Shown here: piece by piece, positions 25,425 through 34,866 of the stretch | How positions within the stretch are numbered: position 1 is the stretch's first letter | How the letters are laid out: every line of letters starts with the position of its first letter | Source of the DNA: Kitasatospora setae KM-6054 | Lineage (GTDB): Bacteria > Actinomycetota > Actinomycetes > Streptomycetales > Streptomycetaceae | Direction: 5' to 3' | Assembly: GCF_000269985.1 (NCBI RefSeq) | Contig: NC_016109.1 | Span: 6,661,001 to 6,725,000, forward strand | DNA length: 64,000 nt | The notes under the pieces: generated by a model | The model's input: the letters and a program-made list of their open reading frames with translations, nothing else | Database searches by the model: none | What the model was told of the DNA's origin: nothing | Position numbers and translations under genes: made by a program

Positions 25425-26744
25425 CTACGGAGCCGGCAGCAGCTCGACGTTCCCGTCGAACTGCCAGAGCGGGTTCGGCGCGTCGCCGACGGGCGTGCGC
25501 ACCAGGAAGTAGCCGTTCACCTCCTTCGGCCCGTCGCCGTCGGCGACGAACCGGCCGTCGGGGGCCACGTCCAGCTGGTAGACGGCCGTGCCGGTGGCCT
25601 CGGTCCCCGGCAGGTGCCAGGACACCGTGCAGCGCCAGTCGTTGCCCGGGCCCTCCGGCTCGACCAGGGTGCTGCCCTTGTCGCAGGAGGCCGTCACCGC
25701 GAGCTGCTGCTCGGTGGCGTCCGGGCGGTTCAACTCGGCGGTCTGCAGGCGGTAGAGGTGCCCGAAGGCGGTGGCCACCGCGCGCTGCACCTTCTCCTGC
25801 CCGATGCCCGAACCGCCGCCCGCCGACGGCAGCAGCACCGCCGCGCCGGCGGCCAGCAGCCCGGCCAGCGGGAGCGCGCCCAGCAGGAGCGCGGGCCGGC
25901 CCGGGGCGTCGTGCACCGGGTTGGTGAAGTCCCGTCGCAGGAACAGCAGGTAGGCGCAGGCCGTGCTCACCGCGGCCCACAGCAGGCTGACCGCGACGCC
26001 GATCAGCAGCGGACCCCACTGGACGGGGCCGGTGAACAGACCGTTCCAGGAGACGAACGCGTAGCCGGGCAGCGCGAGACGCAACCCGACCGGCAGCGGC
26101 AGCAGTTGGGCCAGTTGCAGCACCAGGGCCGCCAGGGCGGGCAGCAGCAGGCCCATCGGGGAGCGGCCGAGGGCGACCGAGCCGAGCAGGCCGAGGCCGG
26201 CCAGCGCGAGAGTGGGCGCGAGGGCGCACAGCCAGGCGAGTGCGACCCGGGACGCGGCGTCGCCGGGGGAGAGCGGGGAGCCGTCGAGGCCGACCAGCGG
26301 GTGGTGGCCGACCGCGAGCAGGCCGCCGACCGCGCCGGAGACGGCGAGTCCGGTGACCAGGGCGGCCAGCACGCTGAGGCCGGCCAGGGCCTTGGCGGCG
26401 AAGATCCGGCGCGGGGAGCGGACGGCGACCAGCAGGTGCCGCCAGGTGCCGAGCCGGTCCTCGGCGGCGAACACGTCGCCCACGACGAGCGAGGTCAGCA
26501 GCGGCAGCGCCCAGCTCCCGGCGAAGCCGAGTACCACCAGCGGCCCGGCCCAGCCGGTGGCGTGCATCCACCGTCCGAACAGGGTGTCGGTCGGCAGCGT
26601 GGCCTGTCGGCTCACGGCGGCCACGAACAGCGCGGGCGCCAGCCAGCAGACCGGCACCAGCAGCCGGATCCGCCACTGCGCGACCAGCTTCACCACCTCG
26701 AACCGGTACGCCCGCAGGACCGGCACCGCGCCACCCGCACTCAT
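25425..26744 (-). CDS. ABC transporter permease with long extracytoplasmic C-terminus
   Basis: 439 residues. About six hydrophobic segments (LLVPVCWLAPALFVAAVS, LVVLGFAGSWALPLLTSLVV, LALAGLGLLGSVALG, and others) are followed by a final one near residue 290 (ALPLAGLLAAGAAVLLPSA). The last ~135 residues are soluble and resemble a secreted beta-rich domain (LNRPDATEQQLAVTASCDKG...GNDWRCTVSWHLPGTEATG) containing two Cys that could pair. The soluble tail is unusual for ABC-2 permeases. Its start overlaps the ATPase stop by 4 nt, so the two act together; export substrate unknown. Confidence 0.75.
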   Translation of the reverse strand: MSAGGAVPVLRAYRFEVVKLVAQWRIRLLVPVCWLAPALFVAAVSRQATLPTDTLFGRWMHATGWAGPLVVLGFAGSWALPLLTSLVVGDVFAAEDRLGTWRHLLVAVRSPRRIFAAKALAGLSVLAALVTGLAVSGAVGGLLAVGHHPLVGLDGSPLSPGDAASRVALAWLCALAPTLALAGLGLLGSVALGRSPMGLLLPALAALVLQLAQLLPLPVGLRLALPGYAFVSWNGLFTGPVQWGPLLIGVAVSLLWAAVSTACAYLLFLRRDFTNPVHDAPGRPALLLGALPLAGLLAAGAAVLLPSAGGGSGIGQEKVQRAVATAFGHLYRLQTAELNRPDATEQQLAVTASCDKGSTLVEPEGPGNDWRCTVSWHLPGTEATGTAVYQLDVAPDGRFVADGDGPKEVNGYFLVRTPVGDAPNPLWQFDGNVELLPAP

Positions 26745-27703
26745 CGCACCCCTCCCTCTGCTCCCGCTTCCGCTCCCGCTTCCGCTTCCGCTCCCCGCGA
26801 CTCGGTCAGGGTGAGCAGGGCGGCCTCCAACGGCGAGACCACGGGCGTGAGTTCGCGCACCGCGACGCCGTCCCCGACCAGCCGGGCCACCAGCGCGTCC
26901 AGGCCGGGCACCCCGGCCCGGACCACCAGCCGGCCGGCCGCGTCGTCCGGCAGCAGGCGGACGCCGGTGGTGCCGGCGGCGGTGCGCCGGGCCCGGTCGG
27001 GGTCGGAGGTCAGCAGCCGGTAGTCCAACTCGTCGTTGCGCGCGGCGAGTTCGTCCAGCGGCCCGGAGAACGCCACCCGCCCGGTGTGCAGGATCGTCAC
27101 CTCCGAGCAGAGCGCCTCCAGGTCGTCCATCCGGTGACTGGAGAGCACCACCGCCGTCCCCTCCGACGCCAGGCGGCGCAGCACCCCGTGCACGTGCCGC
27201 TTGCCCGCCGGATCCAGCCCGTTGGACGGCTCGTCCAACACCAGCAGCCGCGGCCGCGACAGCAGCGCCGCCGCCAACCCCAACCGCTGCCGCATCCCCA
27301 GCGAGAACCCGCCCACCCGGTCGTCCGCGACCTCCGTCAACCCGACCTGCTCCAACGCCTCGCCGACCCCCGCCCCGCGCCCGCCGCGCAACGCCCCGAG
27401 CGCCGCCAGGTTCTGCCGAGCGGTCAAGGAGGGGTAAAGCCCGGGGCCGTCCACGAACCCCGCCACCCCGTCCGGGGCGGTCAGCGCGCGGCCGACCGGC
27501 GTGCCCAGGATCTCCAGCGCGCCCCGGTCGGCGACGGCCAGGCCGAGCAGCAGCCCCAACAGCGTGGTCTTCCCCGCCCCGTTGGGCCCCACCAGGCCGT
27601 GCACCCGCCCCGGCCCCACCTCCAGGTCGACCCCGTCGAGCGCGATGACGTCCCCGAAGTGCTTGCCGACACCCCGGGCCCGGACCGCGAGGCGCGCGTC
27701 CAT
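26741..27703 (-). CDS. ABC transporter ATP-binding protein
   Basis: 320 residues from ATG 27703, preceded by GGAGGAAGGGG; an upstream in-frame start at 27754 lacks one. Walker A GPNGAGKTT, signature FSLGMRQRLGLAAALLS, Walker B LLVLDEPSNGLDPAG, H-loop VVLSSHRMDD. The C-terminal region after residue 220 is the extended segment typical of BcrA-type exporters, and the very end is an Ala/Glu/Gly repeat (AEAGAEAGAEGG) from hexamer-like DNA repeats (26760-26795). It pairs with the permease encoded downstream in a 4-nt overlap. Confidence 0.92.
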   Translation of the reverse strand: MDARLAVRARGVGKHFGDVIALDGVDLEVGPGRVHGLVGPNGAGKTTLLGLLLGLAVADRGALEILGTPVGRALTAPDGVAGFVDGPGLYPSLTARQNLAALGALRGGRGAGVGEALEQVGLTEVADDRVGGFSLGMRQRLGLAAALLSRPRLLVLDEPSNGLDPAGKRHVHGVLRRLASEGTAVVLSSHRMDDLEALCSEVTILHTGRVAFSGPLDELAARNDELDYRLLTSDPDRARRTAAGTTGVRLLPDDAAGRLVVRAGVPGLDALVARLVGDGVAVRELTPVVSPLEAALLTLTESRGAEAEAGAEAGAEGGVR

Positions 27704-27890
27704 GAAGCCCCTTCCTCCGTAGCCGAAGGAGACCCTAGGGACTTGACGCCGCACGATCAGGACCCGCTTCCTGAACGTTCATGGAACGAAATGCGGTGAT
27801 CGCCCCCACAACCGCGCCCGCATCCGCCCCCGCATCCGAGCCCGCATCCGCGCCCGCGACCCGCGCGTGAGGGCGCGGGCGGGCCGGGCG
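27704..27890. repeat. Intergenic region with CCCGCATCCG tandem repeats
   Basis: Between the ABC ATPase start and a LuxR remnant. Positions ~27800-27868 carry four or five imperfect copies of a 12-bp unit around CCGCATCCGC. GAACGTTC (27774-27781) is a perfect 8-bp palindrome, and TTGACG (27743-27748) faces away from the ABC gene. No gene is visible. Confidence 0.5.
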
Positions 27891-28088
27891 TCAGACGCCG
27901 AGGAAGCGCAGCACCGCCAGCACCCGCCGGTGGCCGTCGGCGTCCGCCGGGAGGTCGAGCTTGGCGAAGATGTTGCCGATGTGCTTGTTCACGGCGGCGT
28001 CGCTGACGAAGAGTTCGGCGGCCAGGTTCGCGTTCGAGCGGCCCTGCGCCATCAGGCCCAGCACCTCCCGCTCGCGCGGGCTCAGCCG
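27891..28088 (-). pseudogene. C-terminal remnant of a NarL-type response regulator
   Basis: Only the LuxR DNA-binding domain survives: LERLSPREREVLGLMAQGRSNA, then ELFVSDAAVNKHIGNIFAKLDL and RRVLAVLRFLGV at the natural C-terminus. The receiver domain that should precede it is absent: upstream in this frame there is only Pro/Arg-rich non-family sequence. The upstream DNA instead encodes, on the other strand, the C-terminal part of an FtsX-type permease. Such a domain alone could still bind DNA, but no start codon with a ribosome site is near. It is best read as one side of a deletion scar. Confidence 0.7.
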
Positions 28089-28103
28089 TTCCAGCGGGTC
28101 GTG

Positions 28104-28490
28104 CCGCTGCGGGTCTCCCGGGTGCTGCCCGACGACCCGGCCCGCGGCGACCTCGTCCTGCCCCGCGCCCTGGTGCGGGCCCACGACCCGGCGGCCCTGA
28201 ACGACGACGTGTTCGTCCCGGCGGGCGTCGCGGCGGTCGCCGTCCCGGGCAGCGCCGTCCACGACGCGCTCCGCTACGCCCTGGACGACTACGCCACCGA
28301 CGCCCGACTTACCGACGCGCTCGCCGCGCTGCTGATCGCCATCGCGGCCGGCGGCACTCCCCGCCAGTTGCGGGCTGCCGCCGCCGGGGAGATCGCGCTG
28401 ACCGTCCTCCTCGGCACGGCCCTCACCGTCCTGGCCCTGGCCCTCGCCGCCACCGCCACCGTCACCCGGCGGACCCCGCGCGGCCGCTGA
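28104..28490 (+). pseudogene. C-terminal remnant of an FtsX-type ABC permease
   Basis: The open frame ending at 28490 reads VLPDDPARGDLVLPRALVRAHDP then a jump to DARLTDALAALLIAIAAGG and PRQLRAAAAGEIALTVLLGTALTVLAL, all typical of the last quarter of large FtsX-type permeases (periplasmic domain end and final membrane helices). About 700 N-terminal residues are missing. There also seems to be an internal loss between LLIAIA and GGTPRQL, where the family has a helix with a NTLxMA-type motif. It begins right where the LuxR remnant on the other strand ends. Confidence 0.65.
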
Positions 28491-28583
28491 CCGCCCGGCG
28501 TCCGTCCCCGCGCCGGTCCGTCCTTGTGCCGTCGGTCGGGCCGGGCCAGGATGGCGAGGGGCCTGGAGGACGGGGGACGCGGG

Positions 28584-28937
28584 GTGGGAGAGGTGGCAGC
28601 GGACCGGTCCGGCGTGCTGTGGTCGGGGCGGCTCGGCCGGGCGGTCGCGGAGCTGCGGGAGGAGCAGGACGGCCGTCGGGTCCTGCGGATCGGCGACCGG
28701 TCGGCGGTCGTCGACGGCCGGACGGGGATCCGCCACCGGACCGGCCGGCTCCTGCTGAGCCGGCGCGTCACCCTCACCCGGGACGGCCGGACCGTGCTGA
28801 CGCACCGCTACCGGCTGCCGTGGCGGCTTCAGCTCTGCCTGTTCCTGGACCCCGCCTACGACCGGTGGACCGCCGAGGAGGACGACCCGGGCCTGGTGCT
28901 GGTGTCCCTGCTCGGCGGGACGGACGACTGGCAGTGA
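28584..28937 (+). CDS. Hypothetical protein, small beta-rich
   Basis: 117 residues from GTG 28584 (GGAGGA 13 nt upstream); ATG 28551 is an alternative. Alternating charged strands (GVLWSGRLGRAVAELREEQDGRR, RSAVVDGRTGIRHRTGRLLLSRR, LTRDGRTVLTHRYRLPWRLQLCLFLDPAYDRW) look like a small all-beta fold, with a hydrophobic C-terminal segment LQLCLFLDPAYDRW...GLVLVSLLGG. No signal peptide and no known motif. It is followed 170 bp later by an MMPL transporter. Function unknown. Confidence 0.5.
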   Translation: MGEVAADRSGVLWSGRLGRAVAELREEQDGRRVLRIGDRSAVVDGRTGIRHRTGRLLLSRRVTLTRDGRTVLTHRYRLPWRLQLCLFLDPAYDRWTAEEDDPGLVLVSLLGGTDDWQ

Positions 28938-29140
28938 CCGGCGACCGGTGACCGCAGGCCCCGACCGGTGAACCGGGCGGGGCCTGCGGGCGCGGTAGTG
29001 GGCGGCGGCCGGGTACCGCGCCCGCGGTACGCGGGGAGTCCGCGGGCGGGGGACGACACCGGGCGGTCCGGCGGGGAGGGTGGAGGAGACCTGGAGAAGG
29101 GCCGGCGATGGCCCGGCGCAGGCCGACCACGGGAGTGTGC

Positions 29141-31342
29141 ATGACCGTCCTCGCACGCTGGTGCCACCGGCACCGGCTCGTCACCGTGCTGTTGTGGCTG
29201 GGGCTGCTGGTCGGCCTGGGGGCTGCCTCCGGCGCGGCCGGCACCAGGTACAGCGACAGCATGGCGATGCCGGCCACCGAGTCGACCCGGGCGCTGGAGC
29301 TGCTCAAGGAGCAGCTGCCCGCCGCGGCCGGCGACACCGACACCGTGGTGTGGCACACCGGGGCCGGCGGCGTGGGCGACCCGGCCGTCAAGGAGCGGAT
29401 GACCCGGGTGCTGGACGCCATCGCGCACAGCCCGTCGGTCGCCGCCGTGGTGAGCCCGTACGAGGAGCGCGGCGCGGCCCAGGTCAGCGCCGACGGCACC
29501 ACCGCCTACGCGCAGGTCACCTTCACCGGCGACGCGCACGCCGTCCCGAAGGCCGACGTCGAGCACGTGATCGACCTCGCGAAGCAGGCCCGCACCGACA
29601 CCCTGGACGTGCAGCTCGGCGGGCAGGCCGTGCAGGACACCGAGCGGGAGATGGGTGGCGCCAGCGAGATCATCGGCATCGTCGCCGCGCTGGTCGTGAT
29701 GACCCTGGTGTTCCGCTCCGCGTGGGCGGCCGCGCTGCCGATCCTCACCGCGGTGGCCGGCGTCGGCACCGGGGTGATCGCCACCGGCCTGCTCAGCCAC
29801 GGCATGAGCATCGCCTCGGTCGCGCCGACCCTCGGCGTGCTGGTCGGCCTCGGCGTCGGCATCGACTACGCGCTGTTCATCGTCAACCGGCACCGCAAGG
29901 GCCTGATGGCCGGGCTGAGCGTCGAGGAGGCGTCCGCGAAGGCGCTGAACACCTCCGGCCGGGCCGTGCTGTTCGCCGGCCTGACCGTGGTGATCGCGCT
30001 GCTCGGCATGCTGATCCTCGGCATCGGCTTCCTGAACGGCATGGCGGTCTCCGCCGCGCTCACCGTCGGCCTGACCGTGCTGGCCGCGATCACCCTGCTG
30101 CCCGCGCTGCTCGGCCTGCTGAAGCTGCGGGTGCTCTCCCGCGCCCAGCGCCGCCGCCTCGCCGGGCAGGGCCCGCTGGAGGAGCACGCCGCCGGGTTCT
30201 GGCCGCGCTGGGCCGCCGAGGTGCAGGCCCGGCCGACCGGCAAGGCGCTGCTCGCCCTCGTCCTGATGCTCGCCGTCTCGCTGCCGGTGCTGTCGCTGCG
30301 CCTGGGCAGCTCGGACGCCGGCAACAACCCGAAGTCCACCACCTCCCGGCAGGCGTACGACCTGCTGGCCGACGGCTTCGGCCCCGGCTCCAACGGGCCG
30401 CTGCTGCTGGTCGCCGAGGCCCCGGCGGCCGCCGACCGGGCCGCGCTGCAGAAGCTGGTCGGCGAGCTGGAGGGCGTCGACGGCGTCGCCCGGGTGGTGG
30501 CCGTGCCGCTCCAGGAGGGCCAGCGGGTCGGCATCGTCCAGGTGCTGCCCAGCACCTCGCCGCAGTCCGCGAAGACCTCCGCGCTGATCACCGAGCTGCG
30601 CGAGCGCACCGTGCCCGCCGCCGAGGCCGGCACCGGGCTGAAGGTGTACGTCGGCGGCGCCACCGCCACCGCCGCGGACTTCGCCGACGTGCTGATCGCC
30701 AAGCTGCCGCTGTTCATCGCGATCATCGTCGGCCTGGGCTGCCTGCTGATGATGGTGGCCTTCCGCAGCCTGCTGGTGCCGCTGATCGGCGTCGCGATGA
30801 ACCTGCTGACGATGGGCGTCGCGTTCGGCGCGATCGTCGCGGTCTTCCAGTGGGGCTGGGGCGCGGAGGCGCTCGGCGTCGGCGCGGCCGGGCCGGTCGA
30901 GGCGTTCGCCCCCGTCATGATCATCGCGATCCTGTTCGGCCTCTCGATGGACTACCAGGTCTTCCTGATCAGCCGGATGCACGAGGAGTGGACCCACACC
31001 CGCGACAACCACCGCTCGGTCCGGATCGGCCACGGCGAGACCGGCCAGGTCATCACCGCCGCCGCCGTCATCATGGCCTGCGTGTTCGCCGCCTTCCTGT
31101 TCGGCGGGCAGCGCATGATCGCCGAGTTCGGCCTCGGCCTGGCGCTCGCCGTCCTGCTCGACGTGCTGGTGCTGCGGATGGTCCTGGTGCCCGCCCTGAT
31201 GCACCGCTTCGGCGCCGCCAACTGGTGGCTCCCGGGCTGGCTCGACCGCCTGCTGCCGCACGTCTCGGTCGAGGGCGAGCCCGACCCGGCGCCCGCCGCC
31301 GCGCCGGAGAGCACCCGCGAGCCCGCCGACGCCCGGCACTGA
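29141..31342 (+). CDS. MMPL-family RND transporter
   Basis: 733 residues from ATG 29141 (GGGAG 6 nt upstream, and MTVLARWCHRHRLVT is the usual MMPL beginning); ATG 29108 is an in-frame alternative. Twelve membrane helices in two halves. The proton-relay Asp-Tyr pairs are visible in GVGIDYALFIVNRHR and GLSMDYQVFLISRMHEEW. Two periplasmic loops follow helix 1 and helix 7. Such transporters export lipids or siderophore-like molecules through the membrane using proton flux. The first gene after it is a sensor kinase, so transport may be regulated by the HK/RR pair. A four-copy CCCCTGAC repeat follows the stop (31339-31370). Confidence 0.88.
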   Translation: MTVLARWCHRHRLVTVLLWLGLLVGLGAASGAAGTRYSDSMAMPATESTRALELLKEQLPAAAGDTDTVVWHTGAGGVGDPAVKERMTRVLDAIAHSPSVAAVVSPYEERGAAQVSADGTTAYAQVTFTGDAHAVPKADVEHVIDLAKQARTDTLDVQLGGQAVQDTEREMGGASEIIGIVAALVVMTLVFRSAWAAALPILTAVAGVGTGVIATGLLSHGMSIASVAPTLGVLVGLGVGIDYALFIVNRHRKGLMAGLSVEEASAKALNTSGRAVLFAGLTVVIALLGMLILGIGFLNGMAVSAALTVGLTVLAAITLLPALLGLLKLRVLSRAQRRRLAGQGPLEEHAAGFWPRWAAEVQARPTGKALLALVLMLAVSLPVLSLRLGSSDAGNNPKSTTSRQAYDLLADGFGPGSNGPLLLVAEAPAAADRAALQKLVGELEGVDGVARVVAVPLQEGQRVGIVQVLPSTSPQSAKTSALITELRERTVPAAEAGTGLKVYVGGATATAADFADVLIAKLPLFIAIIVGLGCLLMMVAFRSLLVPLIGVAMNLLTMGVAFGAIVAVFQWGWGAEALGVGAAGPVEAFAPVMIIAILFGLSMDYQVFLISRMHEEWTHTRDNHRSVRIGHGETGQVITAAAVIMACVFAAFLFGGQRMIAEFGLGLALAVLLDVLVLRMVLVPALMHRFGAANWWLPGWLDRLLPHVSVEGEPDPAPAAAPESTREPADARH

Positions 31343-31487
31343 CCCCCTGACCCCCTGACCCCCTGACCCCGGAGATCCCCCCCGGGACATCCCCGGAGAT
31401 CCCCACCCCCTGAACGCGAAGCCCGGCCGGTCACCCCCCTACCGGCCGGGCTCCGCCGCGCACCGTGCGTACCGTGAAGGAGTGCGA

Positions 31488-32732
31488 ATGACGACGCGGA
31501 AGCTCAGACGGTGGCTCGGCGGCAGCCCGGCGCGGACCGACGCGGCGATCGCCCTGTCCTGCTTCCTGCTGGCCGCGCCGGTCAGCGCCGCCACCGCCTA
31601 CCACCGCGACGCCTCGATCGGCGGCTACCTGCTGCTCCTGCTGGCCTCCTGCCTGCCGCTGCTGGCCCGCAGCCGCCGGCCGGTCGCGGTGGCGGCCTGC
31701 ACCGTCGCGATCGGCGTCGCCGAACTGCTGCTGGTCCCGCTCGCCCCCGGCCGCCGCCCGGAGTCCCTCGGCATCTCGATGGTCGCCGTCGGCTTCGCGC
31801 TGTACGCGGTCGGCACCCGCACCGACCGGCGGACCGCCTGGCGCACCGGCTGCTGCGCGGCCGCCGCGCTCACCCTCACCGCGCTGATCGTCCGCCCCGG
31901 CCTGGAGGAACTCCCGCAGAACCTCGGCCTGATCGCCTGGCCCTGCCTGTCGGTGGCGATCGGCGACGCCGTCCGCAGCCGCCGCGAACTGCTCGCCTCC
32001 GCCGTCGAACGCGCCGAACGGGCCGAACGCACCCGGGAGGAGGAGGCCCGCCGCCGGGTCACCGAGGAGCGGATGCGGATCGCCCGCGAACTCCACGACG
32101 TCGTCGCCCACCACATCACCCTGGTCAACACCCAGGCCGGCGTCGCCCACCACCTGATGCGCACCGACCCCGACCACGCCTACCAGGCCCTGGAGCGGAT
32201 CCGCGACACCAGCCGCGCCGCCCTCGACGAACTCCGCGCCACCGTCGGCCTGCTCCGCCACAGCGGCGACCAGGCCGCCGCCGCCCCGCGCGAACCCGCC
32301 CCCGGCCTGGCCGGCCTCGACGACCTGCTCGACGCCTTCCGGCACTCCGGCCTGGCCGTCACCCTGGAACGCTCCGGGCCCGCGACCGGCGCCCCCGCCG
32401 GCCCCGCCGCCGACGGCCTCCCGCCGATCACCGACCTGACGGCCTACCGGATCATCCAGGAAGCCCTCACCAACACCCACAAGCACGCCGGCCCCGCCAC
32501 CGCCGTGGTCCGCCTCGACTTCACCCCCGACCTCCTCCGGGTCACCGTCGAGGACGACGGCCGCGGCACCGGACCCGGCGGCGAGGGCACCGGACACGGC
32601 ATGATCGGCATGTACGAACGCGCCCGCGCCGCCGGCGGCACCCTCACCGCCGGGCCCCGCCCCCGCCGCGGCTTCCGCGTCCACGCCGAACTGCCGCTGC
32701 CCGACCGCACCGGCCGGAAGGGCTGCCGATGA
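31488..32732 (+). CDS. Sensor histidine kinase (NarL-partner type)
   Basis: 414 residues from ATG 31488, with GAAGGAG 5-6 nt upstream. Five or six N-terminal hydrophobic segments (AIALSCFLLAAPVSAATAY, YLLLLLASCLPLLA, LIAWPCLSVAIGDAV). HisKA_3: RMRIARELHDVVAHHITLVNTQAG with the phospho-His in ELHDVV. ATPase N box YRIIQEALTNTHKHA, then VEDDGRG and GHGMIGMYERARAAGG. The stop overlaps the response regulator start (ATGA), a textbook pair. Upstream MMPL exporter suggests an envelope-related input; the signal is unknown. Confidence 0.93.
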   Translation: MTTRKLRRWLGGSPARTDAAIALSCFLLAAPVSAATAYHRDASIGGYLLLLLASCLPLLARSRRPVAVAACTVAIGVAELLLVPLAPGRRPESLGISMVAVGFALYAVGTRTDRRTAWRTGCCAAAALTLTALIVRPGLEELPQNLGLIAWPCLSVAIGDAVRSRRELLASAVERAERAERTREEEARRRVTEERMRIARELHDVVAHHITLVNTQAGVAHHLMRTDPDHAYQALERIRDTSRAALDELRATVGLLRHSGDQAAAAPREPAPGLAGLDDLLDAFRHSGLAVTLERSGPATGAPAGPAADGLPPITDLTAYRIIQEALTNTHKHAGPATAVVRLDFTPDLLRVTVEDDGRGTGPGGEGTGHGMIGMYERARAAGGTLTAGPRPRRGFRVHAELPLPDRTGRKGCR

Positions 32733-33400
32733 CCGTCCGTGTCCTGCTCGCCGACGACCAGGCCCTGCTCCGCGGCACCTTCCGGCTGCTGATCGACTCC
32801 GCACCCGACCTGGAGGTGGTCGGCGAGGCCGGCACCGGCCGGGAGGCCGTCGCGCTGGCCCGCTCGCTCCGCGCCGACCTGGTCCTGATGGACATCCGGA
32901 TGCCCGACCTGGACGGCCTCGCCGCGACCGCGCTGATCACCGCCGACGAGGACCTGGCCGGCGTCAAGGTGCTGATCCTCACCACCTTCGAGAACGACGA
33001 GTACGTCGCCGAGGCGCTGCGCGCCGGAGCCAGCGGCTTCCTCGGCAAGGGCATCGACCCCGCCGAACTCCTCGACGCCGTCCGCCTCGTCGCGGCCGGC
33101 GACGCCCTGCTCTCCCCGGCCGCCACCAAGGCCCTGATCGGCCGCTTCCTCGCCCAACCCGACCCCGTCCGGCGCGCCGCCCTCCCCCGCCTGGACGTCC
33201 TCACCGCCCGCGAACAACAGGTGGTCGCACTGGTCGCGGCCGGCCTCTCCAACGACGACATCGCCGAACGGCTGTTCGTCACCCCGCTCACCGCCAAGAC
33301 CCACGTCAACCGCGCCATGACCAAACTCGGCGCCCGCGACCGCGCCCAACTCGTCGTCATCGCCTACGAGACCGGCCTGGTCCGCCCCGGCGGCGGCTGA
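32729..33400 (+). CDS. NarL-family response regulator
   Basis: 223 residues from ATG 32729. Receiver: LLADDQALLRGT, phospho-Asp in ADLVLMDIRMPDLDG (about residue 54), LILTTFENDEYV, Lys in GFLGKGIDP. Effector: LDVLTAREQQVVALVAAGLSNDDIA and TPLTAKTHVNRAMTKLGARDRA, the LuxR helix-turn-helix. Co-translated with the kinase before it. Ends 30 nt before the convergent pntB gene. Confidence 0.93.
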   Translation: MTVRVLLADDQALLRGTFRLLIDSAPDLEVVGEAGTGREAVALARSLRADLVLMDIRMPDLDGLAATALITADEDLAGVKVLILTTFENDEYVAEALRAGASGFLGKGIDPAELLDAVRLVAAGDALLSPAATKALIGRFLAQPDPVRRAALPRLDVLTAREQQVVALVAAGLSNDDIAERLFVTPLTAKTHVNRAMTKLGARDRAQLVVIAYETGLVRPGGG

Positions 33401-33429
33401 GCGCCGCGCGGGCGGACCGGGCCGGACCG

Positions 33430-34860
33430 TCAGGCGAGGGCCGGGTCGAGGGAGTCGAGGGACTGGAGGATCTGGTCGACGCTCTGCTTGGCGTCGCCGA
33501 AGAGCATGGCGGTGTTGTCGCGGAAGAACAGCGGGTTCTGGACGCCCGCGTAGCCGGAGGCCATGGAGCGTTTGAAGACGACGACGTGTTCGGCCTCCCA
33601 GACGCGGAGGACGGGCATGCCGGCGATCGGGCTGGCGGGGTCGTCGAGGGCGGCGGGGTTGACGGTGTCGTTGGCGCCGATGACCAGGACGACGGTGGTG
33701 TCGGGGAAGTCGTCGTTGATCTCGTCCATCTCCAGGACGATGTCGTAGGGGACCTTGGCCTCGGCGAGCAGGACGTTCATGTGGCCGGGGAGCCGGCCGG
33801 CCACCGGGTGGACGCCGAAGCGGACCTCGACGCCGCGTTCGCGCAGCCGGCGGGTGAGCTCGGCGACCGGGTGCTGGGCCTGGGCGACGGCCATGCCGTA
33901 GCCCGGGGTGATGATCACGGACTTGGCGGCGGCCAGCAGTTCGGCGGTCTCCCGGGCGCTGATCTCGTGGTGCTCGCCCTGTTCGGCGTCGCCGCTCGCC
34001 GGGGCCTCGATGCCGAAGCCGCCGGCGATGACGGACAGGAAGGAGCGGTTCATCGCCTTGCACATGATGTACGAGAGGTAGGCGCCGGAGGAGCCGACCA
34101 GCGCGCCGGTGACGATCAGCAGGTTGTTGTCGAGCAGGAAGCCCGCGGCGGCGGCCGCCCAGCCCGAGTAGCTGTTCAGCATGGAGACCACGACCGGCAT
34201 GTCGCCGCCGCCGATCGAGGCGACCAGGTGCCAGCCGAGCAGCAGGGCCAGCACGGTCACCGCGACCGTCAGCCCGAGCGAGGGGGAGGCGGTGAACCAG
34301 ACGGTGAGCGCCGCGAACGCGCCCAGCGCGCCCAGGTTGAGCAGGTTCTTGCCGGGCAGCACCAGCGGGCGGGAGGCGATCCTGGCGGAGAGCTTCAGGT
34401 AGGCGACGATCGAGCCGGTGAAGGTGACCGCGCCGATGAAGATCCCGATGAACACCTCGGCGTGGTGGATCGTCAGCAGGTCGGCGGCGACCGCGGTCTG
34501 CGCGTCGCCGTGCCGCTCCACCTCCAGGTAGCTGTTCCAGCCGACCAGCACGGCGGCCAGGCCGACGAAGCTGTGCAGGACGGCGATCAGCTCCGGCATC
34601 TGGGTCATCTCGACCCGGCGGGCCCGCCACAGGCCGATCGCCGCGCCGACCGCCGTCGCCAGCAGGATCAGCGCGACCGCGCCGGCGCTGATCGTCCGGG
34701 AGGCGACCACGACGGTGGCGGTCAGCGCGAGGGCCATGCCCGCGATGCCGTAGGCCACGCCCGCCCGGGAGGTCCGGTGCTGGGAGAGGCCGGCCAGGCT
34801 GAGGATGAACAGCAGGGCGGCGACCAGGTCCGCGGCGTGCGCGGCGGTGAGGGAGGTCAT
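33430..34860 (-). CDS. pntB: NAD(P) transhydrogenase subunit beta
   Basis: 476 residues. About eight or nine membrane helices (residues 1-260, for example [20 protein letters not shown] and [23 protein letters not shown]) form domain II. The C-terminal NADP(H)-binding domain III begins near 290 with [33 protein letters not shown] and includes [31 protein letters not shown] and [12 protein letters not shown], as in proton-translocating transhydrogenases that make NADPH from NADH. It follows pntA by 6 nt, so the two subunits are co-expressed. Confidence 0.93.
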   Translation of the reverse strand: MTSLTAAHAADLVAALLFILSLAGLSQHRTSRAGVAYGIAGMALALTATVVVASRTISAGAVALILLATAVGAAIGLWRARRVEMTQMPELIAVLHSFVGLAAVLVGWNSYLEVERHGDAQTAVAADLLTIHHAEVFIGIFIGAVTFTGSIVAYLKLSARIASRPLVLPGKNLLNLGALGAFAALTVWFTASPSLGLTVAVTVLALLLGWHLVASIGGGDMPVVVSMLNSYSGWAAAAAGFLLDNNLLIVTGALVGSSGAYLSYIMCKAMNRSFLSVIAGGFGIEAPASGDAEQGEHHEISARETAELLAAAKSVIITPGYGMAVAQAQHPVAELTRRLRERGVEVRFGVHPVAGRLPGHMNVLLAEAKVPYDIVLEMDEINDDFPDTTVVLVIGANDTVNPAALDDPASPIAGMPVLRVWEAEHVVVFKRSMASGYAGVQNPLFFRDNTAMLFGDAKQSVDQILQSLDSLDPALA

Positions 34861-34866
34861 CTCGGC

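Noticed and set aside
22437-27023. Plus-strand open frame of 1528 codons spanning phosphoesterase and ABC genes
   Set aside because: It lies antisense to three genes with clear motifs, has an Arg/Gly-rich translation and no ribosome site.
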